From Lindgomyces ingoldianus (taxonomy: Eukaryota; Ascomycota; Dothideomycetes; Pleosporales; Lindgomycetaceae), in assembly GCF_010093535.1 (NCBI RefSeq), contig NW_022985164.1, positions 1,155,485 to 1,219,484 on the forward strand: DNA of 64,000 nt. The letters are read 5' to 3'. Made by a program: the position numbers and the translations under genes. Each line of letters opens with the position of its first letter. The stretch's first letter is position 1. Positions 32,143 to 43,280 of the stretch are shown here, piece by piece. The notes below the pieces were generated by a model. The model saw only the letters and a list, made by a program, of their open reading frames with translations, was not told the origin of the DNA and ran no database searches.

Positions 32143-33957
32143 CTACAGCATTACCAATCCGACCCCACGCATATGCTTATCGCTAGATTGATTACTCATG
32201 TTAATACCTCCTGCGAGAGGTTGAGCACGGTAGTTGTAGAGATAATAGTGTAGTGAGCCGTCGCCAGCACCGAAGCGCTGGTCCTCGAGGAAGAGCGGAT
32301 TGTCAAGGAGCGTGAGACCGTTGAATACGTCGAATTTGGCCTAGTCAGAGTCAGAACCCGAACCCGGGGGATAGTTCTCAAACGATGTAGGATGGAAGCA
32401 GTGTACCTGTTTCGCCAGAATCAACGCATCCTTGATCAATGCATTGAGGCGGGGCTTCAACAAACTCGCGTCTTTCTCAAAAGCGACTTCCGTCGCGTAA
32501 TAGAAGAGATATGCGGCCTTGATCACGTCGTGTTTCTTGTGTCCTATAACCGTGCTCTCCAAGTTGTAAAAGGAGAAAAAGTCTGTGATCTTCTTGCTTT
32601 TCGGGTTTTCCACCACATAGATCCAGACTACCTGCTCTTTGGGTTTCTCGGTTGGGAACATCCAGTGCTCAAATTCAGGCTTGCTGAAGACTTGTGCCAT
32701 ATCCATGCAATCAAGATACCGCTTCAGCAAGTCCAGCACCGAATCGACATCTTTGGCCTCCATAGGCCTAAGACCTAGTGTTGATGTTTTCTCAGGAAGG
32801 GAATACCGCATGATCTGCCGCTTCTTGGTGCTGCCATGTGGGAGAGGGGAGAATCCAACATCGTATAGCTTCTCCCATTCCAAAGCTCGATGGAAATATC
32901 TACATGTGGACACAGGAGTAGGTAGGAGAGAACCGACGGTATAGACAGCCTGGAATACACCTTCGACATAGCAACGTCGAGTGATCTCCTTGATCAAGAC
33001 TGGCGTCAAGCGTTTTGACCGCAGTTTCTTGTGGACGCAGAGGAAGTTGACTTCTGAACAGTTAAGAATATTCTTGCGCATACGAAGCTGGATAGGGATG
33101 GCAGATATGAAGGCGACAAGTTTGCCAGACGCGGAGGCGCGAACGCCAACATGCCATTCTTTCCTCCAGCCTGGAGCCTTGAGCGCCCTGAGCAGTAGGT
33201 ATTAGGTTTGTTGTCGCTGTTGCTTGGTGCCTGTATGTACTTACCAATTCAAGAAAGATGGCGAGTATCTGAATCTGAACATGGCCTCCTTATCCTCGAC
33301 GTAGTGATTGTAGAGCAAATCGAAGACCTCCTCGAGCTGTTTCTCGTCCTCCAGATCCATTGTCACCCACTCGAAGCCTGGATACATCGGGCTTGGGTTC
33401 TTGTCCACCTTGTCGATCTGGATGTCCTTGATTGGACCATCCACAATCTTGTCCTTTCCGCTCGCCAACTCATCGAAGCTGAGGACCGGCTGGGTCTTCC
33501 AGAACTCGTGGCTGGCCATGTCCTTCACATTCTTGCCCTGCGGCGCGAGCCCCGTCAACATCTCGCTGACATTGAGTTTCCGCAGCATTTGCTCTATACT
33601 TTCCTTTCCTGTTCCCTTTGCCATCAGGTCGTTTTTCAGAGCTGGGTTAGCCTCGAGCAGCATGTTCAATTGGTCTTTGCTCAAATGTTGCCCTGCGGGA
33701 GCTTCTGCGTCACCGACTGCGGGTTCTTTTCCCTTCCCTGTCAAGGTACTCTTGAGCTTACGCTTCCTGCTTTTCTTCTTCTTCGCTGTAACGTGCTCCC
33801 CGCCCGCTCCCGGCTCTGTAGCTTCCTCGGCGCTCTCGTCACCAGATTCGGCTTCATCCTGCTGTCTGCTCGATTCGGCAACGGCTTCGGCGGCTGCTTC
33901 GGCGGCTACTTCGGCGGAGGAATCCGGGTCGGCAACTTTGGAAGCTTCTTGGGGCAT
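32143..33957 (-). CDS. NMT1: glycylpeptide N-tetradecanoyltransferase (N-myristoyltransferase)
   Basis: It transfers myristate from myristoyl-CoA to the N-terminal glycine of cytosolic proteins and is essential in the fungi tested. Three exons (33957-33245, 33187-32407 and 32340-32143) join in phase to 563 residues. The N-terminal tail is Ala/Glu-rich with a lysine cluster ([11 protein letters not shown]) that in other Nmts aids ribosome binding. The GNAT-fold core shows [56 protein letters not shown] and [10 protein letters not shown]. Exon 3 supplies [31 protein letters not shown] and the C-terminal GVGLVML, whose terminal carboxylate is the catalytic base. Start ATG 33957 (MPQEASK) is the first real ATG in the frame. 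Confidence 0.95.
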
Positions 33958-34444
33958 TTTAGGACTACCGCGGAATGTTGAGTGGGAGGTGTTGGGGTTC
34001 ACAAGTGATTGGGATATTTAGGTTGCCTCTGCGACAAGGAAAGGAAGGTGGGGGCTGTAGTGGGGCTTCGTGTGCCTCGCTTCACAGGCCGATCTGACGT
34101 CGCCTTGTCCTCCATCACACCCCTCCATAGCCCCCAAGACTGTCCTAGGTTGTCAGAAAAGCATGCGTTGATTCAAACATATTTGTTGGTCTGCACTTTC
34201 AATTCTTTGTGTGATTGGCTCACACTCTCGACTGTCATTCGCCAACCGAGCCCATCCTAAGACAACTACAATAGAACAAAACTTCCCCTGGCAAAAATCT
34301 AGAGACTACAAAGACATAATCATTCCAAAAGGGGGACAGAGAAGACCAAAATTCGTCAATCCGATATCCGTTCAACTGCCTGCTCCGAGGCGAATTCCCA
34401 ACGCCCGCCAGCCCCCTCGTTCCTCAATTTTCAACCCTTCTGGT
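33958..34444. other. intergenic, NMT1 promoter side
   Basis: About 490 bases between the NMT1 start and the 3' end of the lectin-like gene on the same strand. Nothing else seen. Confidence 0.5.
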
Positions 34445-35374
34445 TTACGCAAGCTCAACTAGGTGCTTATTTTTGTATTCCTCTCTAGGTCGTTCTTGTA
34501 TCGCTGGATGTACCACCGGATAAATCGCCTCCAATTCCGCAGGTGCCTTCTTTTCTTTTCGTCTTGACATTAAATGGAATGCAGCTAGGCCGATCACCAC
34601 CAAGAGGAATACAGCACCAATAACAATACCAGCAATCGCGCCCGGTTTGAGAGAGTCCGACTTGTGCGTTGACGACGATAGCGTCGTTGATAAGGAGGGT
34701 GTGGTATGGGATGGATTGTACGCTGAGGTTGCGGAAGCAATTGACCCTCCAGTTGACGTCGCCGTTGTGGTGGAGGCTATAGATGAAGAGCTAGACACAG
34801 CGACCTAATTTAAAGTCAGTTTTCGCGACACCGAAGGATTATCTCCCCGGAAAAGGTGACCGACCTCGAATCCCTTGACATCGGTGTACATTTCAGGGTC
34901 CTTGGGCTGCTTCGCCGAGACGTTTATCTCGATAGACCAGTGGGTGCCCTTCTCACTTGGCTGCATTCCAGGAACGGTGTTCCCCGTCGACAGCGCCAAA
35001 GCTGAGTTGTTCCCAAGAAGCCCATTCGTAAATTTCCATGTTCCGTCATCCTGTCGCGTCAATGACCACTGCTGTCCGAGAGCCCCGGACCTCGGTAGCA
35101 GACGCGGAACTGATGGCGAAGTCTCCTCTAGCCCCAACTGATAACCGCCTCCATAGTCGTAATTCCGGATGAAGTACCGGCCTTGCTGCAAATATAGCTG
35201 CCAATTCTCTGACGACGAGAATACTTGCTGGATTGTCATGTTGACCGCCCCCTTGGTATTCTGCTGCAGCCCGCTGCTGAGCGTGTTGTTCGGTGACACA
35301 TCATTGTGGAAGGTGTAGTAGGATTTGGGATCGAAATCAGAGACGGTCTGGCGGTTCTCGAGCGTGGACCCCAT
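34445..35374 (-). CDS. ricin-B-lectin-like protein with C-terminal membrane anchor
   Basis: Two exons (35374-34865 and 34804-34445) give 289 residues. The N-terminal 165 residues hold repeated QXW-like units of a beta-trefoil carbohydrate-binding fold (YYTFHNDVSPN, NWQLYLQQGRYFIRNY, GQQWSLTRQDDGTWKFTN, GTHWSIEIN). A Ser/Thr-rich spacer of about 50 residues follows, then a membrane helix at 225-249 (GAIAGIVIGAVFLLVVIGLAAF) and a basic tail (SRRKEKK). I see no signal peptide before FDPKSYY: the start MGSTLENRQTVSD is hydrophilic. Either the protein is inserted by its C-terminal helix or an upstream exon has been missed. The donor GTCGGT is a weak splice site, but the in-frame join is clean. Family assignment is moderate. 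Confidence 0.7.
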
Positions 35375-36285
35375 GAGAGGGTGGAATGCAAGAGACGACG
35401 ATGCTAAAAGTTGACTTAGGCGGTGCGAGACGTTCGATCAAAGTCCGGGAAAGCGCGAGTGAAGTAGGGGAAGGCCTGCACAAGAATCGCGTACCGATTT
35501 CACGAAATGAGCCTGACCACAGGGCCAGTGGCAGGGGTTTCACTGCGCAGACTCGTTTCCTGCCATCGGGAACGAACACTCATTTGTGGCCCCCGCAACA
35601 TGTGATTTTTCCAGTCTTCAACGGAAGCCATGCAAAGCTTGTCGAATTCTGATTAAGGTAGACCTAAACGCCGGACCTGAACTACGAGTGAGTCCGTTAG
35701 AAAAGAGTCACCAAGGTTGATTTCTCAACGTCAAATGTGTCAAGACCATGAAATTGTTCAAGGAAGGATCCGGGGCGCAGGAGGCTTTGACGATGCCGCA
35801 TAGGGCTGAAGGATTCACCCTAGGCGTTTTCGAGGTGATTATGGGGCGGAGATACTGCATTGGAAGGTTCCCTCGTCTCTGCGTGATTCTTGTCGTCTGA
35901 TTAAAAAAATCAATATTTACGCGCGCGCTGGAATCAGAAAAAGGCACGGCAACGGGCTGTCAGTGGAAGATAAATGAGAGCTCTGGAGACGCCTGGTGTT
36001 GGTGGCAGAAACGTTGAATTCCGCCCAATTGAGTTTTGAGCTCTTTACTGATTGGTGCCGCTTCGCATTCACCCCTAACCAGTCTCCGCAGCTAAACCTA
36101 GTTTGGAAAACTGACGAGATCAAGGGTGCCGCGACATGCCGACAAAGTGATAACTCTATTGCTAACCTTAAGTTTCGTTGACTTTTTTGAATACAATATC
36201 GGTGTTTTATCTTAAATAGGCAAATGGGTGATATTCCACGACCCAAGTTTCCCCTGGAATTGACAAAGCGAGGTAAAAGGCTGAG

Positions 36286-36419
36286 GTGCAATGAGTAGTA
36301 AAGCAGAGCAATTGGCCAAGGTGCAACGAGCAGGAGCTGTACCGTTGGGTGAATAGTGGACGTGCAATGAGTAAGAAGCAAGGCTAGGTGAAAATATGAG
36401 ACGCAATGAGGAGCAAAGC
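36286..36419. repeat. degenerate GCAATGAG-type direct repeats
   Basis: Four related units start at 36286, 36321, 36362 and 36401. They share the core GTGCAATGAG (varied to GTGCAACGAG and ACGCAATGAG) followed by AG/AA-rich sequence and AGCAR. The spacing is 35-41 bases, so this is a decayed tandem array. Confidence 0.5.
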
Positions 36420-36911
36420 TTGCCGCGTTGCCAATTTTCACAAGAGTTGTAGGGGAGACCAGCAGAGAATTCGAATGTATCTTTTCCTCCCCTTTAAGCA
36501 CCTCAGCGGCTACCAACATCCGCTAGTTCTCTCTTTCATAATCGCTTCTAGGTCCCTCTTAACTCTCCTTATACACCCTCAATCCTCCTAGGCCTTAGCT
36601 TAGGCCTTCGACCATGCACCACAACCAGTCCATGGATAAATATACGCACTAGTAGCATTTACCGCTAACTATGTTGTGGTTACTTTTCTCTCGCTCATGC
36701 TTTGCTCAAGCTTAATATTTGCTATCTCACATTACAAAGCTATGAGACCTCCTTTGTCTCACTCCTTCCTACCGACGAACTCCGCAAACTAGTAACGGAT
36801 GCCAGCGAATATTTGATGGTAATGGAGACGTTGAATGGAATGTCTAAAGGGAGATAGCTCACGTCTTTGCTCACAGCGTATGCTATGTTTTACGGTAATT
36901 GACCACACGAT

Positions 36912-37617
36912 ACCCTCTCTTCCTTTTTTCCCCCCTTACCTCCTCTTCCTCTCTCTGTCGCCTCCCTTGCAAATATCTATGTTACACATTGAGCCATCCT
37001 CCCAGTACACCATATCCTTCTCTCTATCTCGACGCATCCTTAAATTCTCAGCCTTGAAAAGACCAACCAAAAAACCAGAGAATAGTAACAATCTCCAAAA
37101 GTCCCCATTACACATCATGCAAAACGTTCAAACAAGGGATACAGCCAGTGTGCAAGACTCCACCAAAGGAATCTGATTAGATTCATGTACGTAATAAAGT
37201 GTGGTGTCGCTACTACCCTGCTTTTCCATCATACAATTTCTCCTTCTTAACGCGCCTCCAAACTCTCTCATATCATCCTATCTCATCCCATCCCATCCCA
37301 TCCCATCCCATCTCATTTCACCCTATGTATCGCAATCAATGGACCTGAAGCGACTACTAGTAGCCTTGGGCCATGCTACATTGGTCATGCTGCCATTACG
37401 GCTTTCCCCTCCAGTGAGATGCTAGTCGGGGATCTATTGCTGCCGCTACAGCCCAGGCAACTGGGATATCGACAGACAGAAAAGTGCTTCACGTTGTCCC
37501 AGAAGCCGCTGAAGAGGCCGGAGATGTCGTCTACGCCATCCAATTCAATCAAATAAACCCCTATTCACTGACAGGAGGCGTCCCAGGCAGTGGAGGCTAG
37601 GGTTGCGGGGGCGTATA
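36912..37617 (+). other. possible small expressed transcription unit
   Basis: A strong pyrimidine tract (about 36912-36967) is followed by CA-rich sequence and ATG at 37117 in the context CACATCATGC. This is the organisation of highly expressed fungal genes. The first reading is 19 codons (MQNVQTRDTASVQDSTKGI, stop at 37174). A GTACGT donor-like site lies at 37190. Around 37380-37600 two overlapping frames are open (AAITAFPSSEML and AAATAQATGISTDRKVL), either of which could be a later exon. I cannot join them in phase with confidence, so this could be a small gene, a noncoding RNA or chance. Confidence 0.25.
37286..37310. repeat. TCCCA pentanucleotide microsatellite, five units
   Basis: Five perfect TCCCA units, flanked by further near-matches (TCTCA, TCCTA). 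Confidence 0.85.
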
Positions 37618-37904
37618 GGGAGGGTGTGGGCTTTAGTAGGTGGATGGATGGGGTTGAGATGAGAGTGAGCGAAGGAGTTGAATTGAAGATGGGGTTCAAG
37701 ACTCGGTTATAGTTGTAGAGAATAAGATGTTCTGAAGATGGTGTTTTTCGAAGTCATGATGCGGCAGGATGGGTGTGAATATCCCTAAATCTAGCTCTGG
37801 CTTTCGTTCCTCGAATTACTCTCCATCGTACGTGGTTCACGCCGTTCGACAAGATGAGAGGCCGTCCACGATGAGGCAGGAAGTCGTGTGAGCCTGGCAG
37901 GAAG

Positions 37905-37913
37905 TATATATAA
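37905..37913 (+). promoter_or_regulatory. TATA-like element without an evident gene
   Basis: TATATATAA lies in the context GAAG-TATATATAA-GGAAAC. The following 400 bases have no convincing plus-strand start codon, so it could drive a noncoding transcript or be chance. Confidence 0.2.
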
Positions 37914-39459
37914 GGAAACATCTTCAAGAGCTTTGCTGCCCTTTCATACGTAGTCTAGCCCCTCCCAAAGCCGAAGGAAAGGAAAACATCCGACAAATTC
38001 ACGAAGGAAACGGTGCTGAAGGAGGCGATTATAGAGCAGTGACCACCAGTTCCTTGCTGCCGTTCTATCGTATGCACAGCTCATATGTTTGCAGCACCAC
38101 GTGCTCGTATTCACCAGCCACTGCTGCCAACCTTAGCACCATGCCGCTTAGCTCACTCCTTTGCATATCTTGACCCTTAGGTACACTCCTTTAGCAACCA
38201 ATCCAGTTCCTCATGAACTTGGGGCTCCCAAAAGTTTCACATCATACGACCGCCCCCTTCCCAAAAAAGGCCAGGGAAAAGCAATAACCCGTAAATGGAG
38301 AGTCTAAGGAAAGTTGAAGAAGCGTGGATATTGCAATGACTACGAGTTCAAGGACACTAAGGACGTATTCTGCGTCTGTTGTCGCGGATGTAACCTCGGG
38401 AAGAAATATCAAGATAGATTATACCTTGACGTAGCCGCGCATGCATCTGCTCCTTCTTGTTCAAGGAAGTAGTGCCTAACAGCTGTACGCAACCTCAAGT
38501 CTCGCAGGAACGACCCTGGCCATGCCAGATTTGGGGGAAGCGGGCAGGCTGGGTAGCTGGAGGTGGATTGCATGGAATAAGAATACTTAATTCAACGCCG
38601 CCAACCGAACTGCGCTGTAGGAATGCTCGCACAATTCCTCTCAGAACGATGAGGAGCTGCAATAAAAACACCCTCTCTGAACGAAGAATCTGTCGTGTGC
38701 GGGTTCTACCAACTAACAGAAAGGGAATGAGGGGTCGAGGTGGAAATGAGAAGGATCTGATTTAGAGCAGTGCTAGAATTCTCTTAACAATTTCTTGAAT
38801 TCGAACGAGAGTTTTTAAGAGAGTGGGATTATGTTCTGTGGAATACAATGATATGCTAAAATACGCTCACATGGACCTTGCAACCCTGCTGGCTCCTAAG
38901 ACCAGGTCCAAATTCGAATTTAAGTTCGTGTTGGAAGAAGGAAATCAATGGCGTGTGGATATGGTGTTTACAGGGTTGATGCTAAAAAGCAGGTAAGTAG
39001 CAAGTCTACTAGAAAGAGCAAACAATTTCTAGACACTCAGTTGCCATTTCCATCGCCCAAACCGGTCAAATATCTACTCCATACACTCTCAGGGATTGGT
39101 CAGACCAATTGAAAGGGGTACTAAACAGTGATGCCAAAATGCCAAAAAGATAAACTGCCATATATGCTAAGCCAACATTATTGGGCCAAGTTGTGCGACA
39201 CGTCCTGATTATATGGAAAAGTTAAAAAGATATCCAACCATAACGAAGGTTAAACGCCCAATGACGCCTATATTCGGAGTTTCCGTCGTGAAGAGAAGAG
39301 CGATCCAGGCTCCTCCCCGGCCGTACGTAACTTCGTGAGTCTCATCCCATATATAAGTCGCGATTGCAGATCCAAAATAGTCTCAGGAGTTAAATGAAAG
39401 GGGGGAGGAGAAGGAGGTCTGTCCAATATTAACACAGTGTGTTACGCTCGGGTATCAAG

Positions 39460-40829
39460 TTACCGAGACAAAGGAGAATTTCCACTAGATCCCCGACCGT
39501 CGACAGGCGTCAGCTCCGTCGTCACCTGGATACTGGGTAGTCGTTCTAGGGATGGAAGTTGAGGCGCACGGGTGCGTACGGGGCTTTCGTAGTTCGGAGG
39601 GTCCTCGTAGGCCGGGGCGTCTTCATGTGGTACTTCGATGCTTGGGGCAGGGATGGGAGTTGCTACTCGGCTTGCGGACCTTGAGCGCGGGTGTGATAGG
39701 GATACGACTTCAAAGTCATCGGTTGCGGTGTCATTGCTCCGGGATCGATGGACGGGGTCCGGGAACTCGAATTCGTCCGAGGCACGGGTGGATATCGAAA
39801 GGACTGAGGAAGCGGAAGGGCCGCGGTAGTGAGAGTGCAGTGTGTTGTTGCTGAGACCCCTGCTGCGCTGGCTTTGGCCGCTGATGGAGGCTGCGGAATC
39901 AAGAAGGGGTCTGTTGTCGCTTTCGCTCGAGTTTGCCCGCAATCGCGTGCCGTCATGTCGAGCCAGACCAAGATCGCCATACTGGACGCTGGACACACGC
40001 CGGTCACGGTTTGTGGATTGATGCTCGGCAATCAGAACCTGGGATATCGACTCTTCAGCGGCGGCCTCTGCTCTCCTTCTTATCTCAGCCAGAGCTTCCA
40101 TGTCCCCTCTCTCTCGCGCCTCTCTCCTCGCTTGCCTCCTCTCCTCCCGTTCCCTAGCCTCGGCCCGTCTTGCAAGGCGGATCTGGTACAGGCTCTCCAT
40201 CTCATCCTCCCTCCTGGCCTCCTCATCATCCTGCGTCTCGGGAAACTCAACCACAGTATCAATCCCACCCCTCTCGCCCTCCCTGCCCAGAATCCTCTCA
40301 TTCTCCCTCGCCGCGGGCGAGTACGCAGGTAACGTCATGACACTCCTAACAGAAGTATTGCGATCCACGCCGTTGGCATTCACACTCTGTCTCTCAGGGT
40401 CCAGCGCGCCCGACATCTCGCGATCGCGCGTGCTGCTCCGATCGAGCTCATTGTCCTGGAGCGAGGTTGAATAGTCGTTTCGTCGGGGTCGTTTGCGCCA
40501 GTTCTGCCAGCTGAACAGACTCGGGAGCTTGCCGTTTGGAGACCGAGACGAGGAAGCAGAAGCGCGGGTTTTATTGCGGAATTTGAGCGTGACAAGGTAG
40601 GTTATTACTAAGATCACAAATATCGCAATGACGATTACCGCAACCTGTGCAAAGGCCTCATGGTCAACCAACAGTTTTTGTGATACAAGGGTACGCGGGA
40701 AGTTGTGTTGCTTTTTGTTGTGTCTAACGAGTGGGAGGTACGTACAACGACGAGGGCCTTGTTGTTTTTGGAGTCTCTTTTCTCCAGCACTCGGCCTCCT
40801 CCCCTTGCGTCCAGCACGGGAAGCCGCAT
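39460..40829 (-). CDS. single-pass membrane protein with PY motifs (candidate Rsp5-type ligase adaptor)
   Basis: Two exons (40829-40746 and 40656-39460) give 426 residues. The in-frame open stretch before the membrane helix lacks an ATG, so the start is assigned to a spliced first exon (MRLPVLDARGGG), joined at GTT|GCC by a GTACGT donor. An N-terminal helix (AFAQVAVIVIAIFVILVITYL) is followed by a basic stretch. A long Arg/Glu-rich coiled-coil-like region (about residues 175-225) and a Ser/Arg-rich disordered tail come next. LPAY, PAYED and PPNY lie in the cytoplasmic part; PPxY and LPxY motifs bind WW domains of Nedd4/Rsp5 ligases. An adaptor role is inferred from topology plus motifs. The C-terminal APQLPSLERLPSIQV block looks conserved in fungi. 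Confidence 0.75.
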
Positions 40830-41693
40830 TGCGCCGAGCGATTGCCTGTCACCATGCACCTTCCGCCGCCTCGCGTTGGGTCGTGCCTGCGGAACGTAGT
40901 AGGAAAAGAAGGAGCGAGGGAGAGGTGCAATGAGGTCAGAAGTAGCTCCGGCGGGTGTTAGTGGGACCGTATTCGTGCGTCGTCGCGGCCCTGGGCGTCA
41001 CCGTGTGGAAATATCAATGCCGTGTTCGGCTCGCGGTGGTGGGTAGCTGGGAGACTGCGCGGAGCAGGGCAATGATCCACGGTTTAAACACTCAAGGCGA
41101 ATGGCGAGAGCTCTCAGGAAAGTCTGGAGAATGATGGTTGGGGCTGAGGTGCCTGCTTGTCTGTTGCCCTAACTGCTCTCGCTCTTGGCGTGGCTCATCA
41201 AGCAGGGCTGCGGCACATCCTGAATGGCCCCCCCCCGAAACTTGGAAAGAAAAAGTGGCTGACATGAGAGAGAACCCCAGCCCTGCTCCGCAACAATCAC
41301 CCTAAATCTCTTCAGTTGCTGACTTTTCCCGCGAAGCCCCGGTCCACATGTGCTTTTATCGGCGAGTGCGTTGTTGCTCTCCATTCTATCTGCTCGTCCG
41401 CTTTTCGCTCATCATCAGCCGCCTCAATGTCAGCAGTGGCATCTGTCATCCTATGTCGCTTGCCGTCTATTTTTGGGGGCCGCTAATGCATCCATGTGAC
41501 TGGCTCCGGCCTCGACGATCAATATGCATGAATTCACCAATGGACAAGGCATCCTACATCCTAATTGGCAGGAAAGGGTATATCTTGCGATTCGAGCTAC
41601 AATAGTTCTTTCATTAATCCATGACCGTCCCTCCGAATTCCAAGGCGGCATTTTAAGTTACATATTTGCGACAGTGTGTATAGACAAAGAATT
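40830..41693. other. intergenic, about 860 bases
   Basis: Promoter of the PY-motif gene and 3' end of the next minus-strand gene. A C9 run lies near 41228. No gene seen. Confidence 0.45.
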
Positions 41694-43280
41694 TTAAAAC
41701 TTCTTATCGAGCTTCTTCAAAAAGCGGCCAACGCCCTTCTCCACTTTCTCTGCTCGCTTCCCGATGTTCGAGTTGCGTTGCCCCTGTGGAGGCTCCCCGC
41801 CGTGCGCAGCAACGCTGGCTTCGTCCTCAGTGGGCTTGTACAATTGCTGGTGCATGGGATTATATGGATCTGTCCCTGGTGCCTGTTGCGTCGTGCTTCC
41901 GTACTTATACTGTGTATAGCCGCCTGGTGGCGGATGTCCAGGAGAAGCAAGAGGTTGGTACGGCTGTGGAGCGTAGCCCGGCGATGGCATCGGGTGTCCG
42001 GCCGTTCCAGGAACCCCGGGAGACTGGACAGGAGGATAACCAGGCGAATGGGGGTAATTTGCGTACTGAGGTACAGGCATCGTGGAGTGTCGCTGTATGC
42101 CAGGCTGAGGTGGACCGTTCTGGTCATATTGGCTTGGTGGAGGGGCAGTTGGCGGGGGTGCAAAAGACTGAGGATACTGTTGTGCTTGAGGAGGACTCTG
42201 CGGCGGTGGAGGCGGGAGAGAACCAGTTGTATTCGTCCGCTGGATGCCAGGTGTGGGCGGGCCTGAGAATGTTTGCGTTCGTGATGGAGGTCCAGGGATA
42301 TACGGCTGGCCAGCTGTCGACTGCGGTGCAAAAGAGCTTTGCAGCGGATTCCCATACTGTGAAGCATGTTGATCGTTCATGGCTGCTGTGCCCAGCCCCG
42401 TACCGTCAGCGGCGTCGGGTGGAGGCGGTGTCTTCTCACGATGGGCCACGGGTTCGGGGGCAGCCGGCGCCGCGGGGTTATAGGCCATTGGCGTGTAGTT
42501 GACAGATGCATCCGCAACCGGAGGGCTGGACGTAGGTGCAGGAGCCGTCGGAGGACCTGGGAACGATTGCGTTGTACTGATACTTGGGCTTCGACTTGAA
42601 TGTGATATAGCTGCCTTCTCCAGCTTTGCGACTACAGGATTCAGCATGTCCGACTTGTGTTCCGAGTGAGCAGGAGTCGGGTTGGCCACAATAGCGAGCT
42701 GGTGTGGTTGAGTAAATCTCCTCAGAGAGTCGAGAAACATGGTAGCATCGTCGGGCGTCCAGAAATAGATATCCACGGTATGCAACCGGTACATGTATTT
42801 CCCCTCGTTTCTTGGATCGTGCGCGGGGAGGTGCCACTGAGACATGTCTTGCTGCGGACTCGACGCCGCGCTTCCTCCCTTGCTCCGAAAGGTATCGATC
42901 GTGATAGTGAATAGGCAAGGATGCTTGTAGGTCTGTTCTATCTTGACAGTATCTAGGTCTACGCGTTGGCCGAGGTTAGCTCAGAGCACCAGACTGAGAT
43001 GGCTAGCACTGAGGAGGACTTACTGCCAGCAAAAGCGTCCTGATGTGGCGTTCCAGCATGGTTTGCAATCTCTACCCTTCCCCTCTGATGTAGAGGATTG
43101 TGGTACAGGTAGACATAGGAACCCTTATCAAAGCGATGGTGCGGGGGGCTGCTGGAGGGTGGGCTAAAGTAGTAATGAATATCGGCGAAGCTGCTGAAAC
43201 GTTAGAATAAGCCTTCCCTTTCAAATTAAAAGGGGAACTTGCAGTGTCAACAGAGACACCTCTCCTTGCAACGGAGGCAT
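41694..43280 (-). CDS. conserved fungal Pro/Gln-rich protein of unknown function
   Basis: Exons 43190(or 43193)-43024 and 42958-41694 join cleanly. They give SFADIHYYFSPP, GSYVYLYHNP, GRVEIANHAGTPHQDAFAGN, LDTVKIEQTYKHPCLFTITID, DMSQWHLPAHDPRNEGKYMYRLHTVDIYFW and TPDDATMFLDSLRRF. This forms a compact N-terminal domain of about 160 residues. It is followed by some 300 residues rich in Pro, Gln, Tyr and Gly, and a basic C-terminal helix (KVEKGVGRFLKKLDKKF). I recognise the architecture as widespread in filamentous ascomycetes without an assigned function. The first coding exon is uncertain: ATG 43280 gives MPPLQGE, but a phase-matching donor needs the weak site GTTGCA after MPP. The start may therefore lie elsewhere. 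Confidence 0.72.

Larger units (their letters stand above)
35375..39459. other. 4-kb region without a confident gene
   Basis: The longest gene-free interval in the window. It contains a degenerate repeat array near 36.3 kb, a CATCC-type microsatellite, a TATA-like site at 37905, and a possible small transcription unit near 36.9-37.6 kb. Open frames are short, and overlapping frames on opposite strands are equally long, which argues against coding. The 1.6 kb before 39459 is AT-rich and holds the 3' end of the PY-motif gene. Confidence 0.45.

Noticed and set aside
29009..33957. RTC5, bL36m and NMT1 as a functional cluster
   Set aside because: The genes differ in orientation and function; fungal housekeeping genes are often this close. 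Reported only as a low-interest adjacency.
35917..36519. A 200-codon minus-strand open frame in the 4-kb gene-poor region
   Set aside because: No motif, overlaps the degenerate repeat array, and has no plausible neighbours by splicing. Kept as noncoding.
41786..42502. A 238-codon plus-strand open frame opposite the Pro/Gln-rich gene
   Set aside because: Antisense to a conserved multi-exon gene; codon bias of the Pro/Gln-rich strand keeps the opposite frame open.
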